Of a stretch of DNA of 64,000 nucleotides, positions 8,142 through 15,767 are shown one piece after another (the stretch's first letter is position 1; every line of letters begins with the position of its first letter). Source of the DNA: an uncultured Oscillibacter sp. (GTDB lineage Bacteria; Bacillota; Clostridia; Oscillospirales; Oscillospiraceae); contig CAJTMG010000002.1 of assembly GCA_910577405.1 (NCBI GenBank), forward strand, positions 1 to 64,000. Reading direction: 5' to 3'. The position numbers and the translations under genes are program-made. Below the pieces are notes generated by a model. It had not been told where the DNA came from. It made no database searches and worked only from the letters and a program-made list of their open reading frames with translations.

Positions 8142-9029
8142 ATGAAGAAGCGAAAACTGCTGATGATAGTGAATCCGAAAGCAGGGCGGAACAAATCGAG
8201 AGGCCCGCTGTTTGACGCCGCGGCGGTGCTGTCGGAGGCGGGCTATCTGCTGTCCATCCACAGGACGACGGCTCCCGGCGACGCGTCGGCGACAGCGGAA
8301 CGGGAAGGGGAACGGTACGACGTAGTGATCGCGGTGGGCGGCGACGGGACCCTGAACGAGGTTGCGTCCGGCCTGCTGAAACTGGAACATCCGCCGCTTC
8401 TGGGCTACCTCCCCCAGGGAAGCACCAACGATTTTGCAGCCTGCCTGCGAATCCCGCCGGACCCGCCCGCAGCAGCCGCCGCCATCGCCCGGAACGTCCC
8501 GCGAAGGCTGGACGCGGGCTGCTGGAACCAACGGCGTTTTCTCTATGTGGCGTCCTTTGGAGCCTTTACCCGAACGTCCTACGCCGCAGCGCAAGCCGCC
8601 AAGAACGCCCTGGGTCATTTCGCCTACATTCTGGAGGGCATGAAGGATCTGAATACCCTCCGGGCCTGCAAAGTTTCCATTACCGCCGACGGAGAGGTGC
8701 TGGACGGTGAATATCTCTTTGGCGCGGTCTGCAATTCCACGTCCATCGGCGGCCTGATGAAGCTGGACCCCCAACGGGTAGTGTTGGACGACGGCCTTTT
8801 TGAGCTGCTCCTGATCCCCAGCCCCAAGAACGCCGCTGGCCTGCAAAGTCTGGTTTCCGCCCTGCTGAATCAGGATTACGACGGGCAGGGCCTGATATTC
8901 CGCCACGTGTCCTCTGTGACCGTCCGGACGGAGGAGGACCTGCCCTGGTCCCTGGACGGCGAGTATGCCCCCAGCGCGCCCTTGGTGGAGGTCCGCACCA
9001 TGCCCCAATGCCTGACCATGCTGCTGTGA
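8142..9029 (+). CDS. Diacylglycerol/lipid kinase (YegS/BmrU family)
   Basis: 295 residues from ATG 8142. I prefer this to the in-frame GTG 8133 because GGGGTG stands at ribosome-binding distance and family proteins begin with a KKxLLIVNPKAG-like stretch, seen here as KLLMIVNPKAGRNKS. The ATP-binding GGDGTLNEVASGL (~69-81) and LPQGSTNDFA (~97-106) are the diagnostic motifs of the catalytic domain that phosphorylates diacylglycerol or related lipids. The stop codon overlaps the start of the next gene by one base (TGATG), so the two are translationally coupled. Confidence 0.9.
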   Translation: MKKRKLLMIVNPKAGRNKSRGPLFDAAAVLSEAGYLLSIHRTTAPGDASATAEREGERYDVVIAVGGDGTLNEVASGLLKLEHPPLLGYLPQGSTNDFAACLRIPPDPPAAAAAIARNVPRRLDAGCWNQRRFLYVASFGAFTRTSYAAAQAAKNALGHFAYILEGMKDLNTLRACKVSITADGEVLDGEYLFGAVCNSTSIGGLMKLDPQRVVLDDGLFELLLIPSPKNAAGLQSLVSALLNQDYDGQGLIFRHVSSVTVRTEEDLPWSLDGEYAPSAPLVEVRTMPQCLTMLL

Positions 9030-9646
9030 TGGACAATAGAAACGCGCTGGAAGCCCTGACGCGCCGGTACAAGGGCCATGCGCCGGACCTGATGGGGGCA
9101 AAGGGAAGCTATGCGGTGCTGTGTCCTCTGGCGGAGCTTCCGGAGGGCTTAAGCCTGCTGTATGAGGTCCGGGCGGCGAATCTGCGGCAGGGCGGCGAGG
9201 TCTGCTTTCCCGGCGGGCGCATGGAGCCGGGAGAGACGCCGGAGGTCTGCGCCCTGCGGGAGACGGAAGAAGAGCTGGCCATCCCAAGGGAGACGGTCCA
9301 GCTCATAGGTCCGGGGGATTTTATTGCCAATCAAAGGGGCTTCCTGCTGCGGCCTTTTCTGGGTCTGGTATCGCCGGAGGGTCTTTCCGTCATGCGTCCC
9401 TCACCGGCGGAGGTGGCGGAGGTCTTCACGGTTCCTCTGTCCTGGCTGAAGGAGAACCCGCCGCAGATATGGACCTACAGCCTCAGACCCCAGACGCCGG
9501 AGGATTTCCCATATGAGCGAATCGGCATAAGGCGGGACTATCCGTGGGCATGGGGTCAGGTAGAGGTGCCGGTGTGGTACTGGCAGGGCCGGGCAATCTG
9601 GGGCATGACCGCAAGGATCACCCTGGATCTGCTGAAAGCCCTCTGA
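9029..9646 (+). CDS. NUDIX hydrolase, CoA-pyrophosphatase-like
   Basis: 205 residues from the overlapping ATG 9029. An upstream in-frame ATG at 9008 lies inside the kinase gene without a ribosome site. The NUDIX box is GGRMEPGETPEVCALRETEE, giving the G-x5-E-x7-RE-x2-EE pattern; the usual Gly after EE-x is Ala. Just ahead is GGEVCFPGG, a setting shared with YeaB/PCD1-type enzymes that cleave coenzyme A. The reaction is magnesium-dependent hydrolysis of a nucleoside diphosphate linked to X; CoA is the likely but unproven substrate. Confidence 0.87.
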   Translation: MDNRNALEALTRRYKGHAPDLMGAKGSYAVLCPLAELPEGLSLLYEVRAANLRQGGEVCFPGGRMEPGETPEVCALRETEEELAIPRETVQLIGPGDFIANQRGFLLRPFLGLVSPEGLSVMRPSPAEVAEVFTVPLSWLKENPPQIWTYSLRPQTPEDFPYERIGIRRDYPWAWGQVEVPVWYWQGRAIWGMTARITLDLLKAL

Positions 9647-9718
9647 CACGCCGGGAAATTCAGGAACGCGTTCGATTTGCCGGGGAAACAAGCGCGGAAC
9701 GAGAGACCTGCGGGGCCA

Positions 9719-10216
9719 TTAAAAATTCTGCGCGGCGGTACGGCGGTCGATATAAGAAGCGACCTCCTCGAAGGGGATATCCAGGGCGGCGGAGAGTTCC
9801 CCGAAGAGATTTCGTTCAGCCTGCCGCAGGCAACGCTCGTCGGCCATGGCAAGGGGACGCTTCCGGGCCTCGGCCTGTCTGCGTTTGGAGCCAATGGATT
9901 TCATCACGCCCACCAGGTCCTGACAATCCCCGCTCCGCAGCGCCGACTGATACCGCCGGGCTGGGTCGCGCGCGTCCTCCGCTGCCTGGATGGTAGGAAT
10001 CCGGTCGATCAAATCCTCCGCTTCCTCCGCCGAGAGCACCGGGCGAATGGGTACCTTCTGGTTATCAACGGGGGTGTAGATCACACCGTCCTGCCGAAGG
10101 GGTTTCAGAAGATAGCAGTCCCGTTTGACGCCGCCGTCGCCTGCAAGCTGGGTAAGCTCTTCCACCCGGCAGACGCCCGCTGCGCCGTAGACTACCAGAT
10201 CACCTGGCTGAAACAT
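9719..10216 (-). CDS. CarD-like RNA-polymerase-binding regulator
   Basis: 165 residues. The N-terminal ~60 residues match the CarD/CdnL RNA-polymerase-interacting domain (FQPGDLVVYGAAGVCRVEEL, then YLLKPLRQDGVIYTPVDN). The rest is a helical domain (AERNLFGELSAALDIPFEEV). CarD proteins bind the RNAP beta subunit and stabilise open promoter complexes. ATG 10216 follows GGAGG. The gene is monocistronic; its leader contains the hairpin at 10239-10277. Confidence 0.88.
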   Translation of the reverse strand: MFQPGDLVVYGAAGVCRVEELTQLAGDGGVKRDCYLLKPLRQDGVIYTPVDNQKVPIRPVLSAEEAEDLIDRIPTIQAAEDARDPARRYQSALRSGDCQDLVGVMKSIGSKRRQAEARKRPLAMADERCLRQAERNLFGELSAALDIPFEEVASYIDRRTAAQNF

Positions 10217-10238
10217 CGTTTACCTCCATTTCTTCGCT

Positions 10239-10277
10239 GGCGGGTTTGAGCACATCCAGCGAACCCGCCTCTTTTTA
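10239..10277 (+). terminator. Hairpin with T tract in the CarD leader, plus-strand orientation
   Basis: GGCGGGTT (10239-10246) pairs with AACCCGCC (10262-10269) and is followed on the plus strand by TCTTTTT. As a terminator it would stop plus-strand transcription entering from the NUDIX side after crossing the CarD gene antisense. On the minus strand it is a stem in the CarD 5' leader without a T run. Confidence 0.55.
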
Positions 10278-10378
10278 TACGTCTTTCTGCTGCTTATAGT
10301 TTACCATATTTTTCGGCGATTATGTAAACGAATTTTCAAAAACGGCAAAATTTCTCTATTTTTCTGAAAAGAACCAGT

Positions 10379-10424
10379 AAAAAAGCCGCTGTTTCTGTCG
10401 AAAAAATACATTCCCCGGCGGCTT
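10379..10424 (-). terminator. Terminator of the large SLH gene
   Basis: Minus strand GCCGC...GCGGC stem with a 28-base loop followed by TTTTTT. A second GC-rich hairpin (10458-10490) lies between it and the stop codon at 10530. TGTCGAA (10396) and TTCGACA (10434) in this stretch look like Spo0A boxes but are probably chance. No other gene is visible in the 10217-10529 gap. Confidence 0.6.
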
Positions 10425-10529
10425 GAACGATCTTTCGACAGGAAAAAGCGATCAGGAAGGCCCGGATTCTCTCTGTGAAAACCCGGGTCTTCTGTTTTGC
10501 TTGGAACGCGGCGGTATTGATTTCAGGTT

Positions 10530-13139
10530 TTACATACCGGTTTTCTGGCCGAAGCGGTAGAGGAAGGCGGCGAAATGGGCACGGGTGGCGCTTCCCTGAG
10601 GATTCAGCCGGTTGCCGGAGGTGCCGCTGACGATTCCGTTCCCCACGGCCCAGGCGATGGCGTCCTTGGCGTAATCGGAAACGGCGGCGGCGTCCGCATA
10701 GGTACTGATGTCCTTGGAGCCGGAGAGGGCAGTATTCTGCTTCACGGCGTAACGATAGAGCATGGTGACGAGCTGCTGCCGGCTGACGGGCCCGGTAGGA
10801 TTGGAGCCGTCAGAGATACCGCTGTTGATGGCCCAGGTACGGGCTTCGGCCATATTTGCGGGACTGCTGCCGGACGTGCGTGCGAGGACCATCCAGAGCT
10901 GCTGGCGGGAGACGGTCCTGCCGGGGCTGAACTGGCCGTTTCCGGTGCCGTTCATGATCCCCTTCTTGGCGGCCCAGGAAATCTCCTTATAGAAGGTATG
11001 ATTCGCGGGCACGTCGGTAAAGCCGGGAACGTCGGACTTCATAAAGACTGCCTGCACGGACACGTCAGACGCGGGCATCTGGAAGGTGTACTGGGTATCG
11101 CTCTTTTTCGCGGCGGACACGGTCTTGCCGTCTTTGCTGGTGATGACCATAGCGGCCAGAGAGTAACCGGACGCGGGCTGGAGGGTCAGGGTGATGGTCG
11201 CATCCTTGCCGGCTTCCTTCTTGTCGGCGGTGACGGTGCCGTTTTCGGTGCTGGCGATGGTGACCTTGTATCCGTTGGCGTTCTCCTGCACCAGGGCGAA
11301 ATCACTGAAAGAAGTGGTGGTAAAGACAACGCGGCTGCTCAGAATATAGGCGTCCAGCTTTTCGGATTTGCCCGAGCTGTCGTAATGGAGCACGTGGACC
11401 TTATCCTTGCTGTTGAAGCTGTTTGGGAGCTTCATGGAGACCTGCACGGGGAAGTCCATATTTTTGTTGTCGGACAATCCGGAGACGTTCAGGGAGAAGA
11501 ACACGCAGGCCAGAGCGCCGCTGGGGGTATCGTGGCTCTTGGCGGCTTCGGCGGACTCGATGGAAATCTGATTGCTCCTGGCGGTATTCAGACCCAGGCC
11601 GATGACGGAGGAGATGGAGGTTTCCAGCTTGGGGGCGTTCTTGCGGTTGACGGCAATGCCCGCGGCTTTCAGGAAGTCCTGTTCGGTTTCCTGTACCAGG
11701 TCCACCAGATCCAGGCCGGTGGAGCTGCTGTCCTGTAGGCTTGTCGTGAGATTTTTGAGTTTTGTGGCAGCAGTGGTTCCGGAAACAGTATTCAGAATGG
11801 CGGTCCGGATATCCTTCGCGGTGCTGGAGGAAGTGAAGCCGTCTTTTATCAGCTTTTGCAGCGCGCCCTTGACCGTGGTGGGCTTGGCGGTATCGGAGAC
11901 GGTAAAGGTGCAGGTGCCGGTCAGATTGCCGCCGCTGCCCATGGACCGTTCATTCAGCAGCGAGATGGTGTAGGTAACGCCGGCGGTCAGGGTTTTCCCG
12001 GGCTTGTATGTGGCGGAAAAGCTGTTCTGTTTCCGTGTTGTCTTGATGGTGGAGGACGTGGAGCTGGAAATGGTGGTATCGAAATGAACGTCCTCTTCAA
12101 TGACCTTGCTTCCCTGCTTGAGGGTCAGGATGAAATGCTCGTTGGAGAACTGGTCGATCTTGGTAGTGGAACCAGGCTTCACGTTGTCCTTATAAGTAGG
12201 CGTAATAGACCAGGAGAGCGCCCCGGTGCTGGGATTGTAGCGGAGATCAAGGGGCTTGCCGGGGTTTTCAACGGCGTTTTCCGGGTCTGCGAAGGGGGTG
12301 CATTTGGAATTGGTAACCACCCGGTTGTCATTCCCCTGCACAATATAGGATTTCCCGCCCACGTCGACGGTTCCGGAAACACACTCGAAAATGACCTCCA
12401 CAACAGCTGTAAGGGAATCACTGCCTGCGCTCTGTGCGGTAGGAACAGCGTTTTCAAAAGTGCAGTCAGAGCCGATGGCGGAACCGGTCATGCTCTTTTT
12501 CAGCGACGAACCGGAGCCGACCGTCAGGGTAATATGAACGGCCTGAAAATAGGTGCTGCTGAGAAAAGAACTGACGCTGGGATCAGAGCTGATGCCGTAG
12601 GAGACGGTCAGGTTCCTTCCATTCTGCTTTACGGACGCGCTGGGGGTTTTCATCGTAATGGTCGTAGGCGCGGCGGGTGTTTCTTGCTTCACTGCCTTGG
12701 GACAGCCGGTTTTGTGGGCGTCTGCTTCCCCTTCGGTGTTGGTGCAGCTGCCGTCCTTGGTGCATTGGCTTACGCAGTCTTTATTGTGGGATTCAGCCTT
12801 GCAGTCCTCCTTGCCTGTGCATCCGGCGGGCTTTTCGGGCTTTTCAGGTTTGGTCGGAGGTTCAGGGTCAGGTTTAGGTTCTGGTTCGGGGTCAGGTTTA
12901 GGTTCGGGGTCAGGGTCAGGGTCAGGTTTAGGGTCAGGTTCAGGGTCTTTTATATTATCCTCGGAATCGTCTTTATCTCCGTTGTCGTCTTTGTCTCCAT
13001 CTTCGCCGGGAGTCTGGGGATTGTCCACCTGTGTGCCGTCGGGATTGGCAGGGTCATCCGCCAGCGCCGCCCCCGGAAGCAGAGACAAGGTCAGAATCAA
13101 GGCCAGCAGCACGGCCAGAAGTCTGGTTTTCCTTCGCAT
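10530..13139 (-). CDS. Large secreted SLH-domain protein with Pro/Asp/Glu/Lys-rich region
   Basis: 869 residues from ATG 13139. This start is chosen because it follows GAAGGAGA at 8 bases and opens a signal peptide (MRRKTRLLAVLLALILTLSL, cleavage near ALA-DD). The longer in-frame extension upstream is not protein-like. Order: signal peptide; acidic/proline-rich tract of DPDPEPKP-type repeats (~40-105); a Cys-rich patch (GCTGKEDC, CVSQCTKDGSC); long beta-rich region; an InlB-like repeat (~690-760, VTIASTENGTVTADKK); three SLH motifs (~765-869). It is probably displayed on the cell wall through SLH domains; the ligand is unknown. Confidence 0.88.
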   Translation of the reverse strand: MRRKTRLLAVLLALILTLSLLPGAALADDPANPDGTQVDNPQTPGEDGDKDDNGDKDDSEDNIKDPEPDPKPDPDPDPEPKPDPEPEPKPDPEPPTKPEKPEKPAGCTGKEDCKAESHNKDCVSQCTKDGSCTNTEGEADAHKTGCPKAVKQETPAAPTTITMKTPSASVKQNGRNLTVSYGISSDPSVSSFLSSTYFQAVHITLTVGSGSSLKKSMTGSAIGSDCTFENAVPTAQSAGSDSLTAVVEVIFECVSGTVDVGGKSYIVQGNDNRVVTNSKCTPFADPENAVENPGKPLDLRYNPSTGALSWSITPTYKDNVKPGSTTKIDQFSNEHFILTLKQGSKVIEEDVHFDTTISSSTSSTIKTTRKQNSFSATYKPGKTLTAGVTYTISLLNERSMGSGGNLTGTCTFTVSDTAKPTTVKGALQKLIKDGFTSSSTAKDIRTAILNTVSGTTAATKLKNLTTSLQDSSSTGLDLVDLVQETEQDFLKAAGIAVNRKNAPKLETSISSVIGLGLNTARSNQISIESAEAAKSHDTPSGALACVFFSLNVSGLSDNKNMDFPVQVSMKLPNSFNSKDKVHVLHYDSSGKSEKLDAYILSSRVVFTTTSFSDFALVQENANGYKVTIASTENGTVTADKKEAGKDATITLTLQPASGYSLAAMVITSKDGKTVSAAKKSDTQYTFQMPASDVSVQAVFMKSDVPGFTDVPANHTFYKEISWAAKKGIMNGTGNGQFSPGRTVSRQQLWMVLARTSGSSPANMAEARTWAINSGISDGSNPTGPVSRQQLVTMLYRYAVKQNTALSGSKDISTYADAAAVSDYAKDAIAWAVGNGIVSGTSGNRLNPQGSATRAHFAAFLYRFGQKTGM
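12858..12948. repeat. Low-complexity tract coding for DPDPEPKPDPEP repeats
   Basis: About 90 bases of near-repeating six- and twelve-base units (GGTTCAGGGTCA, GGTTTAGGGTCA) inside the SLH gene. Such tracts expand and contract by slippage, so repeat number may vary between strains. Confidence 0.85.
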
Positions 13140-13178
13140 ACGATATATCTCCTTCAACAGAATTCGGCCCGTCTTTTC

Positions 13179-13220
13179 CCATCGCGGGCCCGTGCTTCCA
13201 TCATATACCCGCGGCGATGG
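13179..13220 (-). promoter_or_regulatory. Inverted repeat in the leader of the large SLH gene
   Basis: CCATCGC-GGG (13179-13188) pairs with CCC-GCG-GCGATGG (13208-13220), forming a strong hairpin about 40 bases upstream of the start codon. It has no T tract on the coding side. It may be an mRNA-stabilising or regulatory leader element. Confidence 0.45.
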
Positions 13221-13279
13221 AAAAACAAGGGGCGGAACGGTGGAAACCCGGGGCATTCCTGAAAAATATTGGAACACGG

Positions 13280-13513
13280 TCAGGAATCCTCCGGCAGGCT
13301 GCGTATATCCCAGGCTTTCATATAGGCGCTCACGTCCATAAAGCTCCTGCCCAGGCTGGTAAGGCCGTATTATGAGGCGGGATTTCATGAAAGCCGTCGT
13401 TCCAATTCCCGGAGCTGTCTGGTCAGGGAGGACTCCGTAATTTCCCCTGGCCGCCGCTCTGGGCCGCGTTATGGAAACCGCCGGTGAGGACGCCCTGGGA
13501 TGATCGCGCGCAT
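13280..13513 (-). pseudogene. Decayed HxlR-family transcriptional regulator
   Basis: One minus-strand reading frame, 77 codons from 13513 to the stop at 13280, contains three internal stop codons but still reads like the C-terminal half of an HxlR winged-helix regulator. It has RRF, then ITESSLTRQLRELERR (family: ITxxMLTxQLRELE), then YGLTSLGRSFMDV and MKAW (family: YxLTxLGxSLxPVLxAxxxW). The N-terminal part with the conserved Cys is missing. This explains most of the otherwise empty 13140-13570 gap. I see nothing else there apart from the leader hairpin. Confidence 0.7.
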
Positions 13514-13570
13514 CTGCCGGTCGTTTCAAAGGCTGGCAGGGAAAATAACGGCCGATTTCCGTTTTCTCTA

Positions 13571-13599
13571 TTGACGTTCAACTTTCCGGGCCATATAAT
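13571..13599 (+). promoter_or_regulatory. Near-consensus sigma-A promoter of the chemoreceptor gene
   Basis: TTGACG at 13571-13576, 17-bp spacer, perfect TATAAT at 13594-13599. A sigma-D (flagellar) pattern is not visible, so the receptor may be expressed constitutively. Confidence 0.85.
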
Positions 13600-13659
13600 A
13601 GTTACAGAACCCATAAAAATCAAATCGGGCTTAGGAAAATGATGTTGAGGAGAAGAGAG

Positions 13660-15639
13660 ATGAATAGTATACGAAAAAAAATTACCGTGTGTTTAATGGC
13701 CACCATCCTGATTGCGCTGATCGCCGTGGGAGTTGCCAGCAGCGCGTTGAGCTACCGAAGTACTGACGCCACTGTAAAGCAGATGATGTCGGAGACGGCG
13801 GTCCTGGCGGCGCAGCGCATTGAGCAGGAGCTGACCGCCTATAAGAACGTGGCCATTGACACTGGATGCGTCGCTCAGCTTACCGACCCCGAAACATCTC
13901 TGGAGGAAAAACGCGCCATTATCGATGAACGCGCATCCCTCCACGGCTTCCAGCGGGGCAATGTGATCGGCGCCAACGGTCACAGCATCTTTGATGGTAA
14001 TGATTATTCCGACCGCGAGTATGTTCAGCAGGCCATGCAGGGCACAGTCTACGTTTCCGAACCTCTGGTCAGCAAGATTACCGGCGAATTGACCATCATG
14101 GTTGCCGCGCCCCTCTATCAGGACGGAGACCATGGCGGACGCATTGTTGGCGTGGTCTATTTCGTGCCTCAGGAAACTTTCCTGAACGATATTGTTTCTT
14201 CTATTAAAATTGGCGAAAACTGCCGGGCTTATATGATTAACAAGTCCGGTGACACCATTGCGGATATTACGCTGGATACGATTACCACCGAGAATGTGGA
14301 GCGGGACGCCCAGAATGATTCCTCTCTGAGGAGCCGGGCAAAGCTTCATGAGGCTATGCGGGAGGGAAAGAATGGCTTCGGGACCATACGCGCCGCCGAC
14401 GGTCCCCGCTACCTCGCCTATGCCCCCGTAAACGGCACCGATGGCTGGAGCCTTGCCGTGGCCTCCCCCAAGGCGAATTACCTCTCGGATACATATTTTG
14501 GTATCATCATCAGCATTCTGGTCATTGTGATTTCTATTCTGGCCTCCATTGTGGTCGCCCTGAAGCTCTCCAGCAATATCTGCGTACCTATGCAGGCCTG
14601 CGCCGCCCGGATGAAGCTGCTGGTAGAGGGCGATCTGAAATCCCCTGTGCCCCAGGCCTCCGGAAATGACGAGACCGCCGAGCTGACACGTTCTACCGCC
14701 GCCATGGTCACAGGTCTGAACGCCATTCTAAGCGATATCGGCTATCTTCTGAACGAAATGGCCATCAAAAATTTCGATATCCGTTCCGCCGACCGTGACG
14801 CTTACGTGGGCGACTTTCAGAGCATCCTGACCGCCATGAGCACCCTGAAAATAGAGCTGAGCGGAACCATGCAGCAAATCAACTCCTCCGCCAGCCAGGT
14901 GTCCGCCGCCAGCAGCCAGGTGTCCATGGGCGCCCAGACCCTGAGTCAAGGTTCCATGGAGCAGGCCAGCTCGGTGCAGGAACTCGCGGCCACCATCACC
15001 GATATTTCCGACAGCGCCAAGACAACCTCCGCCGCCTCAAAGGAAGCCGAACGCTATGTTGGCCTTGCCGGGGCGCAGCTGAACACCAGCGTGGAATATG
15101 TCAAGGAGCTGAACGTGGCTATGGGGAAGATTTCCACGTCCTCGGAGGAGATCTCCAAGATCATTGCGGCCATAGAGAACATCGCCTTCCAGACCAACAT
15201 CCTGGCTCTGAACGCCGCTGTGGAAGCCGCCCGCGCGGGAGCCGCCGGAAAGGGCTTCGCGGTGGTGGCCGACGAGGTGCGCGATCTGGCCTCCAAGTCC
15301 GACGAAGCCGCCAAAGCCACCAAGGAGCTGATCGGAGGTTCTATCGAAGCCGTGGCGGAAGGCCGTCAGTCTGTGGAACGGGTGACGGAGGCCCTGGCCC
15401 AGACCAGCGAACTTGCGGGCAACGTAAACGCTCAGATGGAAATCGTGGTGGAAGCCATAACCAGTCAGACGGAGTCCCTGGAGCAGGTCAGCGGAGGCAT
15501 CGACCAGATTTCTTCCGTGGTCCAGACCAACAGCGCCACCGCCGAGGAAAGCGCCGCCGCCAGTGAGGAACTCTCCGCCGAGGCCATCGCGCTGAAACAG
15601 CTTGTGGACGAATTTACCCTTGCTTCCGAGATTCAGTAA
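13660..15639 (+). CDS. Methyl-accepting chemotaxis protein with Cache sensor
   Basis: 659 residues from ATG 13660, which follows GAGGAG; the ATG pair at 13639 lacks a ribosome site. Order: membrane helix (~10-32); extracellular dCache-type sensor (~35-280, with GYxxN/D-like SIFDGNDYSDREYVQQAM and PLVSKITGELTIMVAAPL); second helix (~285-310); HAMP linker; long coiled-coil signalling domain. The hairpin tip is IENIAFQTNILALNAAVEAA with ARAGAAGKGFAVVADEVRDL. It would sense a small ligand, often an amino or organic acid, and control CheA. No che genes are adjacent. Confidence 0.93.
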   Translation: MNSIRKKITVCLMATILIALIAVGVASSALSYRSTDATVKQMMSETAVLAAQRIEQELTAYKNVAIDTGCVAQLTDPETSLEEKRAIIDERASLHGFQRGNVIGANGHSIFDGNDYSDREYVQQAMQGTVYVSEPLVSKITGELTIMVAAPLYQDGDHGGRIVGVVYFVPQETFLNDIVSSIKIGENCRAYMINKSGDTIADITLDTITTENVERDAQNDSSLRSRAKLHEAMREGKNGFGTIRAADGPRYLAYAPVNGTDGWSLAVASPKANYLSDTYFGIIISILVIVISILASIVVALKLSSNICVPMQACAARMKLLVEGDLKSPVPQASGNDETAELTRSTAAMVTGLNAILSDIGYLLNEMAIKNFDIRSADRDAYVGDFQSILTAMSTLKIELSGTMQQINSSASQVSAASSQVSMGAQTLSQGSMEQASSVQELAATITDISDSAKTTSAASKEAERYVGLAGAQLNTSVEYVKELNVAMGKISTSSEEISKIIAAIENIAFQTNILALNAAVEAARAGAAGKGFAVVADEVRDLASKSDEAAKATKELIGGSIEAVAEGRQSVERVTEALAQTSELAGNVNAQMEIVVEAITSQTESLEQVSGGIDQISSVVQTNSATAEESAAASEELSAEAIALKQLVDEFTLASEIQ

Positions 15640-15654
15640 GCAGTAAAAACATTC

Positions 15655-15696
15655 AAGCATCCCTTGCCGGAAATGACAGGGGATGCTTTTGTGTTT
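15655..15696 (+). terminator. Terminator of the chemoreceptor gene
   Basis: AAGCATCCC pairs with GGGGATGCTT, followed by TTTGTGTTT. It separates the receptor from the recQ promoter only ten bases downstream. Confidence 0.75.
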
Positions 15697-15705
15697 CCCC
15701 TTGAC

Positions 15706-15734
15706 TTGACTTTTTCTATCATGAACGGTACAAT
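15706..15734 (+). promoter_or_regulatory. Sigma-A promoter of the recQ-like/dprA-like operon
   Basis: TTGACT at 15706-15711, 17-bp spacer, TACAAT at 15729-15734. Start codon 34 bases further on, with GGAGG at 15754. Confidence 0.8.
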
Positions 15735-15767
15735 GAAACAAGTATTTTGAAACGGAGGCGGTTTTAG

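Noticed and set aside
10396..10440. TGTCGAA and TTCGACA as Spo0A boxes near the CarD gene
   Set aside because: They lie in and next to the terminator hairpin of the SLH gene, more than 90 bases from any plausible CarD promoter element, and are in opposite orientation without phasing.
12858..12948. Regularly repeating DNA as possible CRISPR or binding-site array
   Set aside because: It is in frame inside the SLH gene and encodes a proline/acidic repeat.
13140..13529. N-terminal extension of the large SLH protein to position 13529
   Set aside because: The extension runs through the promoter/leader region and opposite-frame HxlR remnant; a clear ribosome site and signal peptide mark the start at 13139.
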